A DNA stretch of 64,000 nucleotides from Aquipseudomonas ullengensis (GTDB lineage: Bacteria; Pseudomonadota; Gammaproteobacteria; Pseudomonadales; Pseudomonadaceae): assembly GCF_014174475.1 (NCBI RefSeq), contig NZ_JACJUD010000001.1, positions 310,001 to 374,000 of the forward strand. The letters are read 5' to 3'. The notes below the pieces were generated by a model. It made no database searches, was not told the DNA's origin, and saw only the letters and a list, made by a program, of their open reading frames with translations. This document shows, piece after piece, positions 20,569 to 29,561 of this stretch; the first letter of the stretch is position 1, and each line of letters begins with the position of its first letter. Made by a program: the position numbers and the translations under genes.

Positions 20569-21576
20569 CTAGTCCGGCCGCACCAGGGTCGGCTGACCGA
20601 GGTTGGCCAGGCGCACGCTGTCTTGCAGCTGCTGCGCCTCACCCGGCGTTCCGATCGGCCCCAGGCGCACTCGATGCAGGATCTGCTGGTTGCGCACCAC
20701 CGAGCTGATAAACGCCTTGGCAGGTACTGTCTGGCTCAACTTCTCCTTGAGAAGTTCCGCAGCGTCCGGGTTGGCGAAGGCGCCCACCTGGAGATACAGG
20801 CCAGATGCTGCGACTGAATCGTTTTTTTTTGCGTCGATCTGCACCGGCACCACGGCCGCAGCATGCTGCTCCGGTGGCGGGGTGTACTGTTCGACCGGCT
20901 GCACCGTGGCCAGCGATTGCGCCTGCGGCTGGGCCACAGTGGTGGCGGCCATTTTCGGCTGCGCCAGCACCATCGGTACCGGGCGACCCTGCTGGGCCCA
21001 CCACTCATGCGGATCGATGCCCTCGACCTTGACCCGCGCAGTACCGCTCTCGGCATAGCCGAGCTTCTTCGCCGCAGCGAAGGACAGGTCGATGACCCGG
21101 TCGGAGTAGAACGGGCCGCGGTCGTTGACCCGCACGATCACACTCTTACCGTTCTCCAGGTTGGTCACCCGCACATAGCTGGGCAACGGCAGGGTCTTGT
21201 GCGCGGCGGTCATGCCGTACAGGTCATAGGCCTCGCCGTTGGCGGTGGCCTGGCCGTGGAACTTGGTGCCGTACCAGGACGCGGTACCCAGCACGCTATA
21301 GCGCCGGGCATCGTTCATCGGGTAGTAGGTCTTGCCCAGAACCGTGTAAGGGTTGGCCTTGTAAGCGCCGTAGTGCGGCATCGGCACAGCATCGGGGATG
21401 CGCGACACGTCGACGTCCCACCAGGGCGCGCCGTCGCGGTGCGGGCGATTGAAGTCGCTCGGCCCGGAAATCGGCTGCGAACCTGGCGCCACCGGTTGCG
21501 GTACGCGGCTGGTGGAGCAACTGGCGATAGCCAGGCCAAGCGCCATGAAGGCCGCGCCGCGCAGGGTACGCTTCAT
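20569..21576 (-). CDS. rlpA: rare lipoprotein A, septal-ring lytic transglycosylase
   Basis: A 335-residue outer-membrane lipoprotein (lipobox ending at Cys20) that cleaves denuded glycan strands at the septum in P. aeruginosa. It holds a double-psi beta-barrel domain (about 90-200; GTASWYGTKFHGQATANGE, VRVNDRGPF) and a C-terminal SPOR domain (about 255-333) that targets denuded glycan. The Gln/Val/Pro-rich linker between them contains a run of T's on the plus strand (KKND region). The start overlaps the mltB stop as ATGA. Confidence 0.94.
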   Translation of the reverse strand: MKRTLRGAAFMALGLAIASCSTSRVPQPVAPGSQPISGPSDFNRPHRDGAPWWDVDVSRIPDAVPMPHYGAYKANPYTVLGKTYYPMNDARRYSVLGTASWYGTKFHGQATANGEAYDLYGMTAAHKTLPLPSYVRVTNLENGKSVIVRVNDRGPFYSDRVIDLSFAAAKKLGYAESGTARVKVEGIDPHEWWAQQGRPVPMVLAQPKMAATTVAQPQAQSLATVQPVEQYTPPPEQHAAAVVPVQIDAKKNDSVAASGLYLQVGAFANPDAAELLKEKLSQTVPAKAFISSVVRNQQILHRVRLGPIGTPGEAQQLQDSVRLANLGQPTLVRPD

Positions 21577-22583
21577 TGCACGCCTCGCTTGGCGAGCAAT
21601 TCACCGGACAACTGATGCACGGCCATCGCATACATGGCGCTGCGGTTGTAGCGGGTGATGACGAAGAAGTTGGGCAGGCCCATCCAGTACTCCTCGCCGT
21701 CGGCGCCATCGAAGCGGAAGGCGGTGACCGGCACGTCATCGCGCAGCACATCGGCGCTGGACCAGCCCAGGGCACGCAGCTGGCCGACGTTCTTCACCGG
21801 GTCGAGGCCGACGGTCAGGCCGCTGTCGACCTGCTCGCCCTTGACCTGGGCACGGCTGACCACCGACCCACCGCTGACCCAGCCGTGACGCTTGAAGTAG
21901 CTGGCGACGCTGCCGATGGCGTCCACCGGGTTGTTCCAGATATCGATATGGCCGTCACCGTCGAAGTCCACGGCGTAGGCGCGGAAGCTACCCGGCATGA
22001 ACTGCGGCAGGCCCATGGCGCCGGCGTAGGAGCCCTTGAGGCTGAGCGGATCGACCTGCTGCTCGCGGGACAGGATGAGGAACTCCCGGAGCTGCTGGCA
22101 GAAGAATTCGGCACGTGGCGGATAGTCGAAGCACAGGGTCGACAGCGCATCCAATACGCGCCAGCTACCGGTGTTGCCGCCGTAGAAGGTTTCCACGCCG
22201 ATGATCGCGACGATCACCTGAGCCGGCACGCCATATTCCTTCTCGGCGCGTGCCAGGGCCTCGGCATGCTGATTCCAGAAGCTCACACCCTTGCTGATGC
22301 GCGCCTCGGTGATGAAGATCGGGCGGTATTCCTTCCACGGCTTGACCCGCTCGGCCGGACGCGAAATGGCGTCGAGGATCGCCTGCTTGCGCTCCACCTG
22401 ATTGAACAGCACGGTCAGCTGCTCACCAGCGAAACCGTAATCGCGGGTCATCTCGGCAACGAACTCGGCCACTCTGGGCGAGCCTTCGTAGTCCCCGGCA
22501 ACGGCAACCGCACTCTGTCCCAGCATGCCAGCCAGGCCAACCCAGAGAACGCTGCGAGTCCAGCGGCGCAATGCTTGCTTCAA
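21573..22583 (-). CDS. mltB: membrane-bound lytic murein transglycosylase B
   Basis: A GH103 lytic transglycosylase of about 336 residues. The catalytic Glu is in IIGVETFYGG; MGLPQFMPGSFRAYAVDFDG and the DIWNNPVDAIGSVASYF segment confirm the family. The N-terminus has a signal peptide but no lipobox cysteine, unlike E. coli MltB. The start is uncertain: TTG at 22583 has an AGAAGAG site about 8 bases upstream, while GTG codons at 22592 and 22616 are alternatives, the latter overlapping rodA. It is the second MltB-type enzyme in the window and belongs to the rodA/mrdA operon. Confidence 0.9.
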   Translation of the reverse strand: MKQALRRWTRSVLWVGLAGMLGQSAVAVAGDYEGSPRVAEFVAEMTRDYGFAGEQLTVLFNQVERKQAILDAISRPAERVKPWKEYRPIFITEARISKGVSFWNQHAEALARAEKEYGVPAQVIVAIIGVETFYGGNTGSWRVLDALSTLCFDYPPRAEFFCQQLREFLILSREQQVDPLSLKGSYAGAMGLPQFMPGSFRAYAVDFDGDGHIDIWNNPVDAIGSVASYFKRHGWVSGGSVVSRAQVKGEQVDSGLTVGLDPVKNVGQLRALGWSSADVLRDDVPVTAFRFDGADGEEYWMGLPNFFVITRYNRSAMYAMAVHQLSGELLAKRGVQ

Positions 22584-22597
22584 ATTCTTCACTCTTC

Positions 22598-23743
22598 TCA
22601 AACCTGGGCGATCCACTTGCGATGCGTATGAACCGCCATCAAAACCCCAAACCCTGACAACAGCGTCACCAAGTGAGTTCCGCCGTAGCTAATAAAGGGT
22701 AGGGGCACCCCCACCACCGGCAACAGGCCACTGACCATGCCGATGTTAACGAACACGTACACGAAGAAGGTCATCGTCAGGCTACCCGCCAGCAGCTTGC
22801 CGAACAGGGTCTGCGCCTGGGCCGTGATGACCAGGCCGCGGGCGATCAGCACCAAGTACACCAGCAGCAGGATACACACCCCGACCATGCCGAACTCTTC
22901 GCTCAGCACGGCAATGATAAAGTCCGTATGGCTTTCCGGCAAAAAATCCAGATGAGACTGGGTGCCGAGCAGCCAGCCTTTGCCCAATACACCACCCGAA
23001 CCGATGGCCGCCTTGGACTGGATGATGTTCCAGCCGGTGCCCAGCGGATCGCTCTCCGGGTCGAGGAAAGTCAGCACGCGCTGCTTCTGGTATTCGCGCA
23101 GGACGAAGAACCACATGGTCACCGCAATCGGCACCACCGCCGCCAGCGCGCCGAGGATCCAGCGCCACTGCAACCCGGCCATGAACACCACGAAGCCTCC
23201 GGACGCCAGAATCAGCAGGCCCGTACCGAGGTCCGGCTGCTTGGCGATCAGCACGAAGGGAATCACGATCAGCACCAGGCTGACGGTGACGTGCTTGAGC
23301 TTGGGCGGCAGGTTGTGCCGCGCCAGGTACCAGGCGATGGTCGCCGGCATGATGATCTTCATGAACTCCGAGGGCTGGAAGCGGATCACCCCGGGGATGT
23401 TGATCCAGCGCGTGGCGCCCATGGCCGTGTGGCCCATGATCTCCACCACCACCAGCAGGCCGACGCCGACCACATAGGCCAGCGGTACCCAGCGCGCCAT
23501 GAAGCGCGGCTCGAACTGGGCAATGACAATGGCGGCGAAGATCCCCAGGCCGAACGAGCTGGCCTGCTTGATCACCAGATCCCAGTTCTTGCCGCTGGCC
23601 GAATACAGCACGAACAGGCTGCCGGCACCCAGCACCAGCAGGATCAGCAGCAGCCAGCCGTCGATGTGCAGGCGCTGCAGCAGCGTGGCGCGGCGCTTGA
23701 ACACGTCCTCATCGGAAATGCTGCGGTCGAAGTTACTGTTCAT
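22598..23743 (-). CDS. rodA: RodA peptidoglycan glycosyltransferase
   Basis: A 381-residue SEDS-family polytopic membrane protein that polymerises lipid II during elongation, in complex with PBP2. Around ten hydrophobic segments are visible. Family motifs include GATRWINIPGVIRFQPSEFMKI and KQPDLGTGLLI, with the catalytic-loop Asp in the latter, and FISYGGTHLV near the C-terminus. The start overlaps the end of mrdA by 11 bases. Confidence 0.96.
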   Translation of the reverse strand: MNSNFDRSISDEDVFKRRATLLQRLHIDGWLLLILLVLGAGSLFVLYSASGKNWDLVIKQASSFGLGIFAAIVIAQFEPRFMARWVPLAYVVGVGLLVVVEIMGHTAMGATRWINIPGVIRFQPSEFMKIIMPATIAWYLARHNLPPKLKHVTVSLVLIVIPFVLIAKQPDLGTGLLILASGGFVVFMAGLQWRWILGALAAVVPIAVTMWFFVLREYQKQRVLTFLDPESDPLGTGWNIIQSKAAIGSGGVLGKGWLLGTQSHLDFLPESHTDFIIAVLSEEFGMVGVCILLLVYLVLIARGLVITAQAQTLFGKLLAGSLTMTFFVYVFVNIGMVSGLLPVVGVPLPFISYGGTHLVTLLSGFGVLMAVHTHRKWIAQV

Positions 23744-25637
23744 GCACGGCGCTCGCGGGGTCTGCCTCGGGTAGCGGCGGACGGTATTCGGGTTTCAGCT
23801 GGCCATCGGCGCCCAGCAGCCAGGCGTCCATCACCTGCTTGGCCACCGGCGCGGCGACGCTGGAGCCGCCCTCGCCGTTCTCGATCATTACCGACACGGC
23901 GATCTTCGGATCGCTGGCCGGCGCATAGGCGACGAACAGCGCGTGGTCGCGGTGGCGCTCGTTGATCTTGCTGCGGTCGTACTTCTCGCCCTGCTTGATC
24001 GCCACCACCTGCGCCGTGCCGCTCTTGCCGGCGAAACGATAGACCGCAGTGGCGCCGACCTTGGCTGCCGTGCCGCGCGGGGCGTGCACCACCATTTCCA
24101 TGCCGTTGCGCGCGTAATCCCAGAACTTGGGGTCACGCAGGACGATATCCGGCATCGGATTCGGGTCCACCGGTTTGCTGCCTTCGATGTCCTTGGCCAG
24201 GTGCGGGCGAATCCACTTGCCGCGCGTGGCCATCAGGCTCGTCGCCTGGGCCAGTTGCAGCGGCGTGGCCTGCATGTAGCCCTGGCCGATGCCGAGAATC
24301 AGCGTCTCGCCCGGGTACCAGGACTGGCGGTAGCGCCCGCGCTTCCAGTCACGCGAGGGCATCAGGCCCTCGGCCTCTTCGTTCATGTCCAGCGACACGC
24401 GCTGGCCGAAGCCGAAGCGGCTCATGTTGTCGTGCAGGCGGTCGATGCCCATCTTGTGGGCAACGTCGTAAAAGTAGGTGTCGTTGGAACGCATGATCGC
24501 CATTTCCAGGTTCACATAGCCGTCGCCCGTGCGGTTCCAGTTGCGGTATTTGTGGGTATTGCCCGGCAACTGGTAATAGCCCGGATCGAACACCCGGGTC
24601 TGCGGCGTGACCACGCCGGTTTCCAGGGCCGAGACGGCGACCATCGGCTTGACCGTCGAGCCCGGCGGGTACAGGCCGCGCAGTACGCGGTTGTACAGCG
24701 GCCGGTCGATCGAGTCGCGCAGCTCGGCATAGGCCTTGAAGCCGATACCGGTGACGAACGGGTTGGGGTCGAAGCTCGGCTGGCTGACCATCGCCAGCAC
24801 CTCGCCGGAGCTCGGCTCGATTGCCACGACCGCACCGCGTCGCCCGCCAAGAGCAACCTCGGCGGCCTCCTGCAGCTTGACGTCGAGGGTCAGGACAATG
24901 TCCTTGCCCGGCTGTGGGTCGGTGCGGTTGAGCACGCGCAACACGCGACCACGGGCGTTGGTCTCGACTTCCTCGTAACCCACTTCACCGTGCAGCTCGG
25001 CCTCGTAGAAGCGCTCGATGCCGGTCTTGCCGATATGGTGGGTGCCGCTGTAGTTGACCGGATCGAGCTGTTTCAGCTCTTTCTCGTTGATCCGCCCGAC
25101 ATAGCCGACCGAGTGGGCAAAGTGGCCCTTCTGCGGGTAGTGGCGCACCAGCTGCGCCGCCACATCCACACCCGGCAGGCGGAACTGGTTGACCGCAATA
25201 CGGGCGATCTGCTCCTCGGTCAGCTCGAACAGGATCGGTACCGGCTCGAACGGCCGGCGTCCCTGGCGCATGCGCTTCTCGAACAGCGCACGGTCTTCGG
25301 GCGTCAGCTCCAGCACTTCGACGATCACGTCCAGCACCTGCTGCCAGTCGCCGGCGCGCTCGCGAGTCATAGCCAGGCTGAAGCTCGGCCGGTTGTCCGC
25401 GATGATCAGCCCGTTGCGATCGAAGATCAGCCCGCGGGTCGGCGGAATCGGCTGCACGTGGATGCGGTTGTTTTCCGCCAGGGTCGAGTGATAGTCGTAC
25501 TGGATCACCTGCAGGTAATACATGCGCGCAATCAGCACACAAGTCAGCAGGAGCACCGCCACGCCGCCGACCACGACGCGCCGACGCACCAGGCGGGCGT
25601 CCTTCTCGTGGTCTTTCAGGCGAATCGGCTGCGGCAT
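23733..25637 (-). CDS. mrdA: penicillin-binding protein 2
   Basis: A 634-residue class B PBP, the transpeptidase of the elongasome. One N-terminal membrane helix (about 20-42) is followed by the PBP dimerisation/pedestal domain and the transpeptidase domain. The active-site STVK is at 327-330, SxN appears as SND and KSGTAQ as FAGKSGTAQVV. The start MPQPIRLKDHEKDARL is 27 bases after rlmH. With rodA, mltB, rlpA and dacA it forms a functional elongation and wall-remodelling group. Confidence 0.96.
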   Translation of the reverse strand: MPQPIRLKDHEKDARLVRRRVVVGGVAVLLLTCVLIARMYYLQVIQYDYHSTLAENNRIHVQPIPPTRGLIFDRNGLIIADNRPSFSLAMTRERAGDWQQVLDVIVEVLELTPEDRALFEKRMRQGRRPFEPVPILFELTEEQIARIAVNQFRLPGVDVAAQLVRHYPQKGHFAHSVGYVGRINEKELKQLDPVNYSGTHHIGKTGIERFYEAELHGEVGYEEVETNARGRVLRVLNRTDPQPGKDIVLTLDVKLQEAAEVALGGRRGAVVAIEPSSGEVLAMVSQPSFDPNPFVTGIGFKAYAELRDSIDRPLYNRVLRGLYPPGSTVKPMVAVSALETGVVTPQTRVFDPGYYQLPGNTHKYRNWNRTGDGYVNLEMAIMRSNDTYFYDVAHKMGIDRLHDNMSRFGFGQRVSLDMNEEAEGLMPSRDWKRGRYRQSWYPGETLILGIGQGYMQATPLQLAQATSLMATRGKWIRPHLAKDIEGSKPVDPNPMPDIVLRDPKFWDYARNGMEMVVHAPRGTAAKVGATAVYRFAGKSGTAQVVAIKQGEKYDRSKINERHRDHALFVAYAPASDPKIAVSVMIENGEGGSSVAAPVAKQVMDAWLLGADGQLKPEYRPPLPEADPASAVHEQ

Positions 25638-25664
25638 CTAAGGCTACTTAATCAGGACGACTTT

Positions 25665-26132
25665 TTATTTGTGATACGGGTGGCCGGACAGCACGGTCCA
25701 GGCCCGGTAGATCTGTTCGCCGATCAGGATGCGTACCAACGGATGCGGCAAGGTCAGCGGCGACAACGACCAGCGCTGCTCACTGCGCGCGCACACCTCA
25801 GGCGCCAGCCCTTCCGGGCCGCCGACCATCAGGTTTACGGTGCGCGCATCCAGGCGCCAGCGCTCCAGCTCGGCCGCCAATTGCTCGGTGCTCCACGGCT
25901 TGCCCGTTACCTCGAGGGTAACGATGCGCTCGCCCGGCTGCACCTTGCTCAGCATGGCCTCGCCTTCCTGGCGGATCATCCGCGCCACGTCGGCATTCTT
26001 GCCGCGCGTGGTCAGCGGGATCTCCACCAGATCGAGCCCCAGCTCGGGCGGCAGACGCTTGGCATATTCCTGCCAGCCATCCTCCACCCAGCGCGGCATA
26101 CGCGACCCGACCGCAATCAGCTTGATACGCAC
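25665..26132 (-). CDS. rlmH: 23S rRNA pseudouridine-1915 N3-methyltransferase RlmH
   Basis: A 155-residue SPOUT-class methyltransferase that modifies Psi1915 in helix 69 of 23S rRNA on assembled 70S ribosomes. The trefoil-knot SAM-binding signature is [11 protein letters not shown], and the C-terminus [22 protein letters not shown] is the invariant family ending. It lies 9 bases downstream of rsfS, the standard arrangement. Confidence 0.96.
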   Translation of the reverse strand: MRIKLIAVGSRMPRWVEDGWQEYAKRLPPELGLDLVEIPLTTRGKNADVARMIRQEGEAMLSKVQPGERIVTLEVTGKPWSTEQLAAELERWRLDARTVNLMVGGPEGLAPEVCARSEQRWSLSPLTLPHPLVRILIGEQIYRAWTVLSGHPYHK

Positions 26133-26141
26133 GGGGCGAAC

Positions 26142-26501
26142 TTACTCCGGCAGATCCTGGTGCTGCGCACGGCTCTGCTCGGCGCCTTGCCACAGACGCT
26201 CAAGGTCATAGAACTGACGAGTAGCGACCTGAAACACATGCACCACGACGTCGCCGAGGTCGAGCAGGGCCCACTCGCCGCCGTCCAGGCCTTCGCTGCC
26301 GATCGGGCGCACGCCTTGTTCCTTGGTCTTGTCCAGCACTTCGTTGGCGATCGATTTGACGTGGCGGCTGGAGGTGCCGCTGGCGATCACCATGAAATCG
26401 GTGACGCTGGTCTTGCCGCGCACATCGATGGTGGTGATGTCGGTGGCTTTCATGTCTTCCAGGGCTGCAATGGCAACCTTGACCAGTTCTTCGTTTTGCA
26501 T
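26142..26501 (-). CDS. rsfS: ribosome silencing factor RsfS
   Basis: A 119-residue protein that binds uL14 and blocks subunit joining in stationary phase. Its family signatures are [26 protein letters not shown] strands and [20 protein letters not shown]. The ATG at 26501 (MQNEELV) is chosen because upstream in-frame sequence has no family similarity. It is 7 bases after nadD. Confidence 0.95.
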   Translation of the reverse strand: MQNEELVKVAIAALEDMKATDITTIDVRGKTSVTDFMVIASGTSSRHVKSIANEVLDKTKEQGVRPIGSEGLDGGEWALLDLGDVVVHVFQVATRQFYDLERLWQGAEQSRAQHQDLPE

Positions 26502-26508
26502 CGTTACC

Positions 26509-27159
26509 TCATGAATCGGTTTGCCCACGGTAAAGTCCGTGGGTTTGGATATAGGCCAGCACGGCGTCGGGTACCAGAAAACGTACCGAACGCCCCTCTG
26601 CCAGCAAATGACGAATCTGCGTGGCAGACACCGCCAACGGCGTCTGCCAGACAAAAGCAATCTGCCCACTCGGCCCGACCAGGCCTTGCGGATCACTCAC
26701 ACTGCGCGCCGCGAGCAGGTCGCGCAGCGCTTCCGGAGCCTCGCTGTCGGCATCCGGCCGCTGCAGCACCAAGATATGGCAGTGCTCCAGCAATTCCTGC
26801 CAACGATGCCAGGTCGGCAACCCGCAAAAGGCATCCCAGCCCAGCAGGAGAAAAACTTGATCATCCGCCGCCAATTCACCACGCAACGACTCCAGGGTGT
26901 CGTAGGTGAATGACGGCTTGGCCCGCCGCAGCTCACGGTCATCGACCCGCAATTGCGGCTCGCCGGCTACGGCCAGCTCGACCATCGCCAGGCGCTGTTC
27001 GGCGCTGGCCTGCGGTACTTCGCGGTGTGGTGGCCGGGCGCTAGGCACCAGCCTCAACTCATCCAGCACCAGCTGTTCGGCGACTTCCAGGGCGCCGCGC
27101 AGATGCGCGATATGCACCGGATTGAAGGTGCCGCCGAGCAAGCCAATCCGGCGCGCCAT
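26509..27159 (-). CDS. nadD: nicotinate-nucleotide adenylyltransferase
   Basis: A 216-residue nucleotidyltransferase that converts nicotinate mononucleotide to deamido-NAD. The N-terminal [13 protein letters not shown] (9-21) holds the HxxH nucleotide-binding motif, and [10 protein letters not shown] near residue 180 is the ISSTxIR-type motif. The start ATG shares a base with the proA stop (TGATG). Confidence 0.95.
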   Translation of the reverse strand: MARRIGLLGGTFNPVHIAHLRGALEVAEQLVLDELRLVPSARPPHREVPQASAEQRLAMVELAVAGEPQLRVDDRELRRAKPSFTYDTLESLRGELAADDQVFLLLGWDAFCGLPTWHRWQELLEHCHILVLQRPDADSEAPEALRDLLAARSVSDPQGLVGPSGQIAFVWQTPLAVSATQIRHLLAEGRSVRFLVPDAVLAYIQTHGLYRGQTDS

Positions 27160-28424
27160 CAGGTGCGGATGTGTCCGTCGCCGAACACCACATACTTCTC
27201 ACTGGTCAGGCCATCCAGGCCGACCGGGCCGCGGGCGTGCAGCTTGTCGGTGGAAATGCCGATTTCCGCGCCCAGGCCGTATTCAAAACCATCGGCGAAA
27301 CGGGTCGAGGCATTGACCATCACCGAGGCGGAATCCACCTCGGTGAGGAAGCGCCGCGCATCCGAGAAGTTCTCGGTAATGATCGCGTCGGTGTGCTGCG
27401 AGCCGTACTTGTTGATGTGCTCGATGGCCGCATCCAGCGAATCGACGATACGAATGGCGAGGATCGGCGCGTTGTACTCGGCGAACCAATCGTCTTCCGT
27501 CGCTTCCAGCACGTCGCTACCCAGCAGCGCGCGGGTAGCAGCGTCGCCACGCAGCTCGACACCCTTGTCGCGGTAGATGGCGGCCAGCGGCGGCAGCACC
27601 TTGTCGGCGATGGCGCTGTGCACCAGCAGGGTTTCCATGGCGTTGCACGGCGAGTAGCGCTGGGTCTTGGCGTTGTCGGCCACGCGAATCGCCTTGTCGA
27701 CATCGGCGGCAACGTCGATATAGACGTGGCACACGCCGTCCAGGTGCTTGATCACCGGCACCTTGGCGTCGCGACTGATGCGCTCGATCAGCCCCTTGCC
27801 ACCACGCGGCACGATCACGTCGACGAACTCGGGCATGGTGATCAGCGCGCCGACGGCCGCGCGATCAGTGGTTTCCACCACTTGCACGGCGCAGGCCGGC
27901 AGGCCGGCTTCGGCCAGGCCGAGCTGGATGCAGCGGGCAATCGCCTGGTTGGAATGAATCGCCTCGGAGCCGCCGCGCAGGATGGTCGCGTTGCCGGACT
28001 TCAGGCACAGGCTGGCGGCGTCGATGGTCACGTTGGGCCGCGACTCGTAGATGATGCCGATCACGCCCAGTGGCACGCGCATCTTGCCGACCTGGATACC
28101 GGACGGCAGGTAACGCATGCCCTGGATCTCGCCGATCGGGTCCGGCAGGGTGGCGACCTGGCGCAGGCCTTCGATCATGCTGTCGATCACCGCCGGGGTC
28201 AGCGCCAGGCGGTCGACCATGGCCGGCTCCAGGCCACTGGCGCGGGCAGCAGCCAGGTCCAGCTCATTGGCAGCGGTCAGCTCGACGCGCGCAGCATCGA
28301 GGGCATTGGCGGCGGCCTGCAGGGCGCGATTCTTCTGCGCGGTATTGGCACGGGCAAGCACCCGCGAGGCTTCGCGCGCGGCGCGGCCCAGGCGGGTCAT
28401 GTAGTCGAGTACTGACTCGGTCAT
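27159..28424 (-). CDS. proA: gamma-glutamyl phosphate reductase
   Basis: A 421-residue NADPH-dependent enzyme of proline synthesis that reduces gamma-glutamyl phosphate to glutamate semialdehyde. It has the aldehyde-dehydrogenase fold. The catalytic Cys lies in [14 protein letters not shown], and the [19 protein letters not shown] region is typical. It is the first gene of the long minus-strand series and is separated from mpg by a 439-base divergent gap that contains a miniature element. Confidence 0.96.
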   Translation of the reverse strand: MTESVLDYMTRLGRAAREASRVLARANTAQKNRALQAAANALDAARVELTAANELDLAAARASGLEPAMVDRLALTPAVIDSMIEGLRQVATLPDPIGEIQGMRYLPSGIQVGKMRVPLGVIGIIYESRPNVTIDAASLCLKSGNATILRGGSEAIHSNQAIARCIQLGLAEAGLPACAVQVVETTDRAAVGALITMPEFVDVIVPRGGKGLIERISRDAKVPVIKHLDGVCHVYIDVAADVDKAIRVADNAKTQRYSPCNAMETLLVHSAIADKVLPPLAAIYRDKGVELRGDAATRALLGSDVLEATEDDWFAEYNAPILAIRIVDSLDAAIEHINKYGSQHTDAIITENFSDARRFLTEVDSASVMVNASTRFADGFEYGLGAEIGISTDKLHARGPVGLDGLTSEKYVVFGDGHIRT

Positions 28425-28563
28425 GGTCTACGGACGTCTGGCAGTGGGAAAAAGGGGCTGATTATAGCGACAGCGCCGCTCCACGCCCAGCACTGCCCGG
28501 CGGACGGGGCTGGCGGTGCAACATCGCGGCACAAGATTCAGCCCGGCGTCAGCCTGGCAGTGT

Positions 28564-28830
28564 TAGGGCCTGCTGCCGTTTCGGCGCATCCGCGTTGCTG
28601 CGCCAAATCGCGCCAGGCAAGGCGCGGGACGCAGGCAATGGTCGTTCCCTTGCCAAGTCCAGCAACGCCGCATGGCGCGATTTGCCGCGCAACCCGAAGG
28701 GACGGGCCAGTTTTTACGCGGAACGTCGTTACTCGACAGCTCATTTGAACGACCAAACTTCGCGTCTCGCGCCTAGCTCCGCGCAAAAACTGGCTCCGTC
28801 GCGGTTGTGCCGAAACGACAACAGGCCCTA
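28564..28830. mobile_element. MITE-like element between proA and mpg
   Basis: Terminal inverted repeats at 28565-28585 (AGGGCCTGCTGCCGTTTCGGC region) and 28809-28829 match at 19 of 21 positions. Both ends abut TA (TAGGGCC... / ...GGCCCTA), the insertion signature of IS630/Tc1-type transposases. The ~265-base element encodes no plausible protein. A highly similar sequence recurs in other Pseudomonas genomes as I recall. It sits in the divergent promoter gap of proA and mpg, so it may affect the expression of either. Confidence 0.75.
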
Positions 28831-28863
28831 CGATCGCGCCATTTCGCCCGCCCGGAAACCCGT

Positions 28864-29559
28864 ATGAGCGCCCTGCCCTGGCCCGACGCCCAGCCGCTGC
28901 CCGACAGCTTCTTCGACCGTGACGCCCAACTGCTCGCCCGCGAACTGCTGGGCAAGGTCATCCGTCATTGCCACCAGGGCCACTGGCTGGCGGCACGCAT
29001 CATCGAGACCGAAGCCTACTACCTGGCCGAAAAAGGCAGCCACGCCTCACTCGGCTACACCGAGAAGCGCCGCGCGCTGTTTCAGGGCGGCGGGCACATC
29101 TATATGTACTACGCCCGCGGCGGCGATTCGTTGAACTTCAGCGCCCACGGCCCGGGTAACGCCGTGCTGATCAAATCCGCCGCGCCCTGGCTGGACCGGC
29201 ATTGCGCGCCGGACGCCCTGCAGCGCATGCAGGCCAATAATCCATCCGCCAGCGGCAGCGTGCGGGCAACCGAACGCCTGTGCGCCGGTCAAACCCTGCT
29301 GTGCAAGGCCCTGGGCCTGAAAGTGCCGGACTGGGACGGGCAGCGCTTCGACCCGCAGCGCCTGTTTGCCGAGGACGTCGGCGAGCGCCCGACGCAGCTG
29401 ATCCAGACCACTCGCCTGGGCATCCCTGACGGGCGCGACGAGCACCTGCTGTATCGCTTCGTCGATGCGGCGTATGCCCGCCAGTGCACGCGCAACCCGC
29501 TGCGCCGCGGCCAGCTCGAACACCACCATTACCACCTGCGCAATACAGAGGAACTGTAA
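28864..29559 (+). CDS. mpg: DNA-3-methyladenine glycosylase (Mpg/AAG type)
   Basis: A 231-residue alkyladenine DNA glycosylase of the eukaryote-like AAG fold. Characteristic segments are IIETEAYYLAEKGSHASLGYTEKRRALFQGGGHIYMYYARG and a C-terminal NPLRRG motif; the Glu in IIETEAY is the water-activating residue. It is functionally parallel to the unrelated alkA at 14439-15326. The ATG at 28864 excludes the element-derived upstream sequence. Its stop is two bases before the next start. Confidence 0.9.
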   Translation: MSALPWPDAQPLPDSFFDRDAQLLARELLGKVIRHCHQGHWLAARIIETEAYYLAEKGSHASLGYTEKRRALFQGGGHIYMYYARGGDSLNFSAHGPGNAVLIKSAAPWLDRHCAPDALQRMQANNPSASGSVRATERLCAGQTLLCKALGLKVPDWDGQRFDPQRLFAEDVGERPTQLIQTTRLGIPDGRDEHLLYRFVDAAYARQCTRNPLRRGQLEHHHYHLRNTEEL

Positions 29560-29561
29560 GC

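Noticed and set aside
23943..26909. Plus-strand open frame of nearly 1000 codons across mrdA, rlmH, rsfS and nadD
   Set aside because: It spans four well-supported opposite-strand genes and their boundaries; His/Gln/Arg-rich composition is typical of a shadow frame.
28570..28863. Upstream extension of mpg into the MITE
   Set aside because: The in-frame codons upstream of the ATG at 28864 come from the element's right end; Mpg homologues start at the chosen ATG region.
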